From: Sphingomicrobium marinum
GTDB lineage: Bacteria > Pseudomonadota > Alphaproteobacteria > Sphingomonadales > Sphingomonadaceae
Assembly: GCF_026157105.1 (NCBI RefSeq)
Contig: NZ_JANPVQ010000001.1
Coordinates: forward strand, 1,853,501 to 1,917,500
Length of the DNA: 64,000 bases
Direction of reading: 5' to 3'
The number at the start of each line of letters is the position of its first letter. Position 1 is the first letter of the stretch. Positions 58,860-64,000 of the stretch are shown one piece after another. The notes beneath the pieces were generated by a model. The model worked only from the letters and a program-made list of their open reading frames with translations, searched no databases and was not told the DNA's origin. Made by a program: the position numbers and the translations under genes.

Positions 58860-59381
58860 CTATTCGACCGTACCGCGCGGCGGGTAGTTCTTGTCTTTCA
58901 CGAAATCGAGCGCGCCCAGCAGCTCCTTGAAGCTCGGCCGCGTGAAGGGCATCGATTGCAGGGTGACCGCGTAGAGCGTGCGATCGGGATGAATGAGGAA
59001 CGTGCCCGGCTCGGAAAAACGCTCCGGTTCTTCCGATCCGTCTCGCTTGTTGCTGATGTAGAGGCCGTAGGAGCGCGCTTCGTCTTCGCTGAGATCATAA
59101 GCAATCGGCACGTTGTCGATGTCCCATTCGTCGCGCGCGATCTGCGCGCGTTCTTCCCCATCCATCGACAGGGCGACGACCTTGATGCCGCGTTCGGCAT
59201 AGTCATCGACAAGCCCGTTCAGTTCCTGGAGCCACTTGCGGCACAGCGGACAATGTTTGCCGCGATAGAATGCGAGGATGGTCAGATAGTCCCCGCCATC
59301 AGCGGACAGGCTGAATCGACCGCCATCGATCAGCGGTAGATCCAGATCGGGAACATCATGGGTGGGGATGAGGCGGGGCAT
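58860..59381 (-). CDS. Peroxiredoxin-like (AhpC/TSA) protein
   Basis: 173 residues with a thioredoxin/AhpC-TSA fold. The active-site segment FYRGKHCPLCRKWLQELN carries a CxxC (HCPLC), i.e. a peroxiredoxin-type Cys with an adjacent resolving Cys; FLIHPDRTLYAVTLQSMPF closes the fold. It is probably a cytoplasmic peroxiredoxin or AhpC/TSA-family redox protein; activity on H2O2 is inferred. Convergent with dcd with 3 nt between stops. Confidence 0.85.
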   Translation of the reverse strand: MPRLIPTHDVPDLDLPLIDGGRFSLSADGGDYLTILAFYRGKHCPLCRKWLQELNGLVDDYAERGIKVVALSMDGEERAQIARDEWDIDNVPIAYDLSEDEARSYGLYISNKRDGSEEPERFSEPGTFLIHPDRTLYAVTLQSMPFTRPSFKELLGALDFVKDKNYPPRGTVE

Positions 59382-59445
59382 CGACAGTCTCCTTTGTTCG
59401 ACTTATTTGAACAATGGTTCTCGAAGATGACGGTTCCAAGGCCCC

Positions 59446-59477
59446 AAAAGAAAAAGCCCCGGCGCGAACCGGGGCTT
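59446..59477 (-). terminator. Rho-independent terminator after the DUF1508 gene
   Basis: On the minus strand a perfect 9-bp stem AAGCCCCGG/CCGGGGCTT (59477-59469 with 59462-59454) and a 6-nt loop are followed by a T-rich tail (complement of 59446-59455). Confidence 0.85.
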
Positions 59478-59499
59478 CTGATTTAGTAAGGCAGAGGAG

Positions 59500-59676
59500 C
59501 TAGCTTTCGTCGACCACTTCGGCACCAGGACCGTTTTTGAGGATCGAGTCGATCGCGTTCTTCGCCGAGCTCTTCGAGCTGTAGCCTTCGGTCCAGAAAA
59601 TCTTTTCCGAATTATAGTTGAAGGAAACGCGGAACTCGCCCTTCTTGTCCTTGGTGATGTGGAAACGATGCGGCAT
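59500..59676 (-). CDS. DUF1508 (YegP-like) small protein
   Basis: 58 residues with one DUF1508 unit: FHITKDKKGEFRVSFNYNSEKIFWTEGYSSKSSAKNAIDSI (in pieces), ending VVDES. E. coli YegP has two such units; this has one. The domain is a small beta-alpha fold of unknown function. ATG 59676 follows an excellent GGGAGG Shine-Dalgarno (6 nt spacing). A terminator follows, so it is monocistronic. Confidence 0.85.
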   Translation of the reverse strand: MPHRFHITKDKKGEFRVSFNYNSEKIFWTEGYSSKSSAKNAIDSILKNGPGAEVVDES

Positions 59677-59754
59677 GTGACCTCCCTGCTGAAATGTGAG
59701 AATTCAGCCTGTCAGTGTGCCGCCGCACCGTCAACCGCTAGAGTCGTCTAGCCG

Positions 59755-60339
59755 TCATTGCGCGTGTTCGCTGCCGCCGCGCACCATCTGTTCGATGTGG
59801 TTGGCGAAGGCCTTGGCGAATTTCTCGACCTCGCGCTTGAGCCCATCGTCGTTGATGGTACCGTCGAGGTCGATCTTGTCGTCATTGACGCCGCCATAAT
59901 AGGCTTCGGGCTGCCCCATGTCGGGCATGTCGAGCGTCTTGAAACAGGGCAGGATGGCAAGCGTACCGCCCAGCGCCCCGGTCGATCCGGGCGTCGCCGA
60001 GTAGACCGCGCAGGGTTTGCCGACCAACGCGCCTTTGCCGTACGGGCGCGAGCCGACATCGATGGCATTCTTCAGCGCGCCGGTAAGCGAGCGATTCCAT
60101 TCGGGGCTGGAGAACAGCACGCCATCGGTCTGGTCGATTGCATCGCGGAAAGTGGCCCAAGCTTTCGGTCGGTCGTCGTCATTATCGATTTCGGGGTTGT
60201 ATAGCGGAAGGTCGGCGATCGGAACTTCGTGGATCGTGACGCGATCCTCGACCATCCTGGTGATGGCCTTGCCGATGCGGCGGTTGAAACTTGCCTTGCG
60301 GATCGATCCGTTGATGAAGGCGATGGTGGGAAGGGTCAT
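59755..60339 (-). CDS. NADPH-dependent FMN reductase family protein
   Basis: 194 residues, flavodoxin-like fold. The FMN phosphate loop FINGSIRKASFNRRIGKAI, the PLYNPEID strand end, FSSPEWNRSLTGALKNAIDVGSR (in the family usually P-E-Y-N) and SATPGSTGALGGTLAI are those of NADPH:FMN reductases/chromate reductases (ChrR, SsuE-like). It reduces FMN or quinones in the cytoplasm. It lies 55 nt after rnr on the same strand and may be co-transcribed. Confidence 0.9.
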   Translation of the reverse strand: MTLPTIAFINGSIRKASFNRRIGKAITRMVEDRVTIHEVPIADLPLYNPEIDNDDDRPKAWATFRDAIDQTDGVLFSSPEWNRSLTGALKNAIDVGSRPYGKGALVGKPCAVYSATPGSTGALGGTLAILPCFKTLDMPDMGQPEAYYGGVNDDKIDLDGTINDDGLKREVEKFAKAFANHIEQMVRGGSEHAQ

Positions 60340-60394
60340 TCAATAACTCCGTTGGCAATTCCTGCTTTCTTGTTGTTGCCAACGGGCTATCTCC

Positions 60395-62662
60395 TCACTT
60401 GTTGCGCGCCCTGCCCTTAGGTCCGCCCTTGGGCTTTCCGCGATCACGCCTTTTCTTGCCGCCGCCCCTGCCATCGCTCCTGCCGCCCTTGCCCTTGGGC
60501 CGGCCGCGATGACCGCGATCGTTGGCATCGCCGCCATAGCTGCCTTCGGGGAGTTCGAAGCGTAGCGCGCCCGAAACCGGATCGGCCTCGACCAGCTTGA
60601 GTTCGAGCCTCATGCCGGGTTTGTAGGTGTCGCCGCTGTCATCGCCGATCAACGCCTGCGTTTTCTCGTCGTAGCGGAAATATTCGCGGCCCAGCGTCTT
60701 GGCGAGAACCAGCCCGTCGCCGCCAAGATCCTCGACCGTCGCAAAGAAGCCGAAGGGCTGCACGCCGGTAATCTTGGCGCGCACGATCTGCCCGACCTGA
60801 TCTGCGAGGTAGGCCGCGACATAGCGATCGATCGTATCGCGCTCGGCCTCCATCGCGCGGCGCTCGAGCCCCGAGATGAGCTCGCCGACGGCGTCGATCT
60901 CGTTGGCGTCCTCGGTGGGTAGTCCGCCCGGCCCAAGCTTGTAGACGTTGACCAGCGAGCGATGCACGATGAGGTCGGCATAGCGGCGAATGGGCGAGGT
61001 GAAGTGCGCATAGCTGCCCAGCGCCAACCCAAAATGGCCGAGCGGCTCGCCGCCATAGCGTGCCTGCATCTGGCTCCTGAGAATTTGGATCATCACTTCT
61101 TCGCGCGAATCTTCGGGTGTGCGGTCGATGACCGCGTTGAAGGTCGACGGCCGGATCACCTGGCCAAGCGTGAAGGGGATATCGAGGCTGGCGAGATAGT
61201 CCTTGAGACCCGTCAGCTTCTCGCGATCGGGCACTTCGTGGATCCGATACATGACCGGCGCCTTCTTCTTTTCAAGCGCCTTGGCGGCGGCGACATTGGC
61301 GGCGATCATATAGTCTTCGACCAGGCGGTGCGCATCGAGCCTCTCGCGCGGCGCGACCGACATGATGCGACCTTTTTCGTCGAGCTGGACGCGGCGTTCG
61401 GGCAGGTCGAGATCGAGCGGTTCGCGGCTTTCACGCGCGGATAGCAATACCTTCCAGCAGTCCCACAACGGCTTGAGCGCGGTTTCGACCAATTCGGGAT
61501 CGACGCGATCCTTTTCTCCGTCGATCGCGGCCTGCGCGTCTTCATAGGCAATGTTGGCTGCAAGACGTACCTTGGCACGGGTGAAGCGATAGCTCTTGAG
61601 ATTGCCGCCGCTGTCGATCTGCAAGTGGCAAGCCATGGCGGCACGATCGACGCCTTCCTTCAAAGAGCAAATGCCCGCCGACAATTCCTCGGGCAGCATG
61701 GGGACGACGCGATCGGGGAAATAGACGCTGTTGCCGCGCTTGCGCGCTTCGCGATCGAGTTCGCTACCGGGCCGCACGTAAAAGCTGACGTCGGCGATCG
61801 CAACGATCGCCTTGTAGCCGCCGGGATTATCCTTGGCATCGTCATGCTCTGCCCAGATCGCATCGTCATGATCGCGCGCGTCTTCGGGATCGATGGCGAC
61901 GATGGGCAAATGCGTGAGGTCCTCGCGATTGTCACCCAGGTCGAGCTTGGCGACCTTCTCGGCTTCCTTGATGACCTTGTCGGGGAAGCGGTCGCGAATG
62001 CCGTATTTGTGGATGGCGATGAGGCTGAAGCTCTTGGGCGCGAACGGATCGCCCAGGACAGCATCGACGTTTGCGGCCGGGTTGCGTCCCTTGCTGGCCG
62101 GTTCGGCGAGCACGAGGTCGCCGACCTCCGCGCCGTTCAAATCGCGCAGCAGGAAATGCGTACGCTGCTTCTTGTCGATCGGCGCAAGAAAGTATCGGCT
62201 GCCTTCCTGCCGCACGACGCCCATCAGCATTTCTGCCGAGCGCGCCAGCTTTTTCATGACATGCGCGACATGGCCCTTGCCGCGCTCTTCGGTCCGCGCC
62301 AGCACCCGGTCGTTGACCGCCAGCGCAGATTGCCGGCCGCGTTCGACAATGCGCAACTTCGGTTTGGGTGTTTCGGCCGACCATTGCTCCGGTTCGGCCC
62401 ATACCTCGCCATCATCGGTCGAGACGACGCGCAGCACGGTGACCCGCGGGACACCGCCCATCTTGTGGAAGGCGCGACCAGGCGAATGATCGATCAGCCC
62501 TTCGTCCGCCATGTCCTTGAGCAGACGTTTGAGGCCGATCTTCTCCTGCCCCTTGAGGCGGAATTCCTTGGCGATCTCGCGCTTTCCGACCTTGCTGTCA
62601 GAACGTTCGATGAAGTCTAGGATTTGCTGCGGGCTCGGCAGCCCTTCTTGTTTGCGTGCCAT
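60395..62662 (-). CDS. rnr: Ribonuclease R
   Basis: 755 residues; 3'-5' exoribonuclease that degrades structured RNA. Order: N-terminal winged-helix (PSPQQILDFIERSDSKVGKR), cold-shock domains (about 75-215), RNB catalytic domain (about 245-580) with AIDPEDARDHDDAIWAE (four Mg-binding Asp), YFPDRVVPMLPEELS and HFTSPIRRYADLIVHR, an S1 domain (about 640-720) and a Gly/Lys/Arg-rich basic tail that may bind RNA. In many alphaproteobacteria rnr follows topA; here a secreted protease gene ending in a terminator is upstream instead. Confidence 0.95.
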   Translation of the reverse strand: MARKQEGLPSPQQILDFIERSDSKVGKREIAKEFRLKGQEKIGLKRLLKDMADEGLIDHSPGRAFHKMGGVPRVTVLRVVSTDDGEVWAEPEQWSAETPKPKLRIVERGRQSALAVNDRVLARTEERGKGHVAHVMKKLARSAEMLMGVVRQEGSRYFLAPIDKKQRTHFLLRDLNGAEVGDLVLAEPASKGRNPAANVDAVLGDPFAPKSFSLIAIHKYGIRDRFPDKVIKEAEKVAKLDLGDNREDLTHLPIVAIDPEDARDHDDAIWAEHDDAKDNPGGYKAIVAIADVSFYVRPGSELDREARKRGNSVYFPDRVVPMLPEELSAGICSLKEGVDRAAMACHLQIDSGGNLKSYRFTRAKVRLAANIAYEDAQAAIDGEKDRVDPELVETALKPLWDCWKVLLSARESREPLDLDLPERRVQLDEKGRIMSVAPRERLDAHRLVEDYMIAANVAAAKALEKKKAPVMYRIHEVPDREKLTGLKDYLASLDIPFTLGQVIRPSTFNAVIDRTPEDSREEVMIQILRSQMQARYGGEPLGHFGLALGSYAHFTSPIRRYADLIVHRSLVNVYKLGPGGLPTEDANEIDAVGELISGLERRAMEAERDTIDRYVAAYLADQVGQIVRAKITGVQPFGFFATVEDLGGDGLVLAKTLGREYFRYDEKTQALIGDDSGDTYKPGMRLELKLVEADPVSGALRFELPEGSYGGDANDRGHRGRPKGKGGRSDGRGGGKKRRDRGKPKGGPKGRARNK

Positions 62663-62707
62663 GAAGCATCAATGGGTGAGCCCCGAGTTTCGTTCAATGC
62701 GAAGCGC

Positions 62708-62742
62708 AAAAAGAAAAGGGCCGACGCGAACGCCGGCCCTTT
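62708..62742 (-). terminator. Rho-independent terminator after the subtilase gene
   Basis: Minus strand: a 12-bp stem with one mismatch (62742-62731 with 62726-62715), CGAA-type 4-nt loop, then a T-rich tail (complement of 62708-62717). It separates the subtilase from rnr. Confidence 0.85.
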
Positions 62743-62761
62743 CCTTCATATCGGTCAAATT

Positions 62762-63895
62762 CTAGCGAACGCCGACTGTATAGCTGTCACCGTCCGGGCC
62801 GGTGATGCTGCCACCATTGCTGATGTTGCCCCACAGCAGGAGGCCGGCAGCGTGCGGGGCGGCCATCGACGTACCCGACAAGGTGGCGTACCCGCCATCC
62901 TTGTAGGTCGACAGGATCGACGAGCCGGGTTCGATATAATCGATCGGCGGCTGCCCGTAATTCGAGAAGGACGAGAAGCCATCGGTGCTCGTGCTCGACG
63001 CGATCGTGTAGACGTTGGCGCCATTCGCACTAGCCGGGCTCTTGGTGTTCGCATCGGTCGACTCATTGCCGGCCGCGAGCACGAAGTTGATGCCACCAGC
63101 AGCCGCCGCAACCACTGCATCGTTTAGTGCGTCGGACTTGCCGCCGCCGAGGCTGAGATTGGCGACATCGCCATTATTGCCGACGGCACCGACATGGTCG
63201 ACACCGGCGATGATGCCCGAGTAGCTGCCCGAGCCGCGACGGTCGAGGACGCGTACCGAGACGACGGTTGCGCCGGCAGCAACACCAATCACACCGCGAT
63301 CGTTATCGATTGCTGCGATGGTGCCAGCAACGTGCGTGCCGTGACCGTTATAATCGTCCGCATCGCCTTTCACGAAGCTGACCGAATCGGCGACATTCAC
63401 ATTGAGGTCTTCGTGATCGAAATCGACGCCCGTATCGAGGACGTACGCAACATTGCCGCCGGTATAGGTAGCCCCGCCACCAACGCGCGTGATGCCCCAC
63501 GGCGTTTCCTGCGGCGGCGGCGTGGTGTCACCACCACCACCCGGACCCTTGCCCGGAGGCGGCGCCTTCGCTTTTACGGGGAAGTTGAGCGTCGCAAGCT
63601 GGTCCTGCTCGCAGCTCTCGACCGAGAAGCCGTTGCGCTTGAGCATCGCCTGCGGATTGGCATTTTCGCTTGGCAGCTTCACCGCGAAGCCGCGAATGGT
63701 ATGCTTGTAGGCGTGCAGCTTCTGCCCACCCAGGGCAGCAACAGCACGATCCGAACGACGGTCGACCTCGAAGGCCGAAACGCTATCGTCGAACTGGCAG
63801 ATAAACTGGCCCGGAATGGCCTTGGGTGCGGCAACAGCCGGAGCAGCAACCGCTACCGCCGATACGCTGGCGGCCCACAACAGAATCTTTTGCAA
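62762..63895 (-). CDS. Secreted S8 family subtilisin-like serine protease
   Basis: 377 residues. Signal peptide MQKILLWAASVSAVAVAAPAVA, an I9-type propeptide (about 28-107, PGQFICQFDDSV..LHAYKHTIRGFAVKL), a Pro/Gly linker (KAPPPGKGPGGGGDTTPPPQ) and the catalytic domain with Asp in YVLDTGVDFDHEDL, His in NGHGTHVAGT, the oxyanion Asn in LAAGNEST and Ser in LSGTSMAAPHAAG. It would be exported and self-processed. The start codon is TTG at 63895 behind AGGGGA with 8-nt spacing; no in-frame ATG fits. A typical monocistronic secreted proteinase. Confidence 0.92.
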   Translation of the reverse strand: MQKILLWAASVSAVAVAAPAVAAPKAIPGQFICQFDDSVSAFEVDRRSDRAVAALGGQKLHAYKHTIRGFAVKLPSENANPQAMLKRNGFSVESCEQDQLATLNFPVKAKAPPPGKGPGGGGDTTPPPQETPWGITRVGGGATYTGGNVAYVLDTGVDFDHEDLNVNVADSVSFVKGDADDYNGHGTHVAGTIAAIDNDRGVIGVAAGATVVSVRVLDRRGSGSYSGIIAGVDHVGAVGNNGDVANLSLGGGKSDALNDAVVAAAAGGINFVLAAGNESTDANTKSPASANGANVYTIASSTSTDGFSSFSNYGQPPIDYIEPGSSILSTYKDGGYATLSGTSMAAPHAAGLLLWGNISNGGSITGPDGDSYTVGVR

Positions 63896-64000
63896 TGATT
63901 TTCCCCTAACTCATGTGACTTGAGGAGTGGGAGAGTTCCGCTGCAGCGGTGGATCGTCAAGGGCGATCGGGGGCAAAAAGTGACGAGGCTGTCGATTATG

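Overview
The window looks like a chromosomal core segment of an alphaproteobacterium, most likely order Sphingomonadales. GC content is high (I estimate low-to-mid 60s percent). The gene orders PCMT-like/tolC/DUF2497(popZ)/valS and rne facing amiC-mrcA-prfB are alphaproteobacterial, as are the Asp-type HemB metal site and an RNase E ending in a GWW peptide. Genus cannot be fixed from sequence alone. I see no phage, transposase, CRISPR array or integrase.

Region 1 (1-22.9 kb) is the ribosomal/RNA polymerase cluster: rplK (cut by the window edge), rplA, rplJ, rplL, rpoB, rpoC. It is split by two inserts. Between rplA and rplJ sit a TIR-TM-TolB-like-TPR protein, a divergent cyclic-nucleotide-domain/thioredoxin-reductase-like fusion and a small lipoprotein. 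Between rplL and rpoB sit a fasciclin protein, a DM13 protein, a candidate structured small RNA, a four-gene envelope cluster (DUF4956 membrane protein, beta-propeller protein, CotH-like protein, exported PPP-type phosphatase) and an exported amidohydrolase. rplJ and rpoB each have a structured leader.

Region 2 (22.9-36.2 kb): two entericidin-like lipoprotein genes and a leftward run amiC-mrcA-prfB-methyltransferase-thyA (cell-wall synthesis and remodelling, release factor 2, dTMP). Divergent from it runs rne, an M48 TPR protease and a DsbA-like thioredoxin-fold protein. rlmE and a Ppx/GppA phosphatase converge on these.

Region 3 (36.3-47.7 kb): tRNA-Gln and tRNA-Arg facing each other across a shared terminator, then a long leftward series PCMT-like, tolC, popZ-like, S9 peptidase, valS, hemB, amino-acid permease, GNAT, mostly with overlapping or near-adjacent genes. 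tRNA-Cys diverges from it.

Region 4 (47.7-64 kb): Tat-exported PhoD, a copper-delivery pair (PCu(A)C and SCO1), an alpha/beta hydrolase, SelO, an orphan AstD, an atypical small zinc-ribbon protein, a prolyl oligopeptidase, dnaB and dcd (divergent, with a perfect DnaA box between them), a peroxiredoxin, a DUF1508 protein, an FMN reductase, RNase R and a secreted subtilase.

Most of the window is housekeeping. The points most worth following up are: the candidate small RNA at about 8.2-8.4 kb; the DUF4956/CotH-like/PPP phosphatase envelope cluster; the TIR protein divergent from a CxxC-less reductase; the SD-sequestering hairpin before a lipoprotein gene; the GTTGACACGGG promoter element seen three times; and the DnaA box upstream of dnaB.
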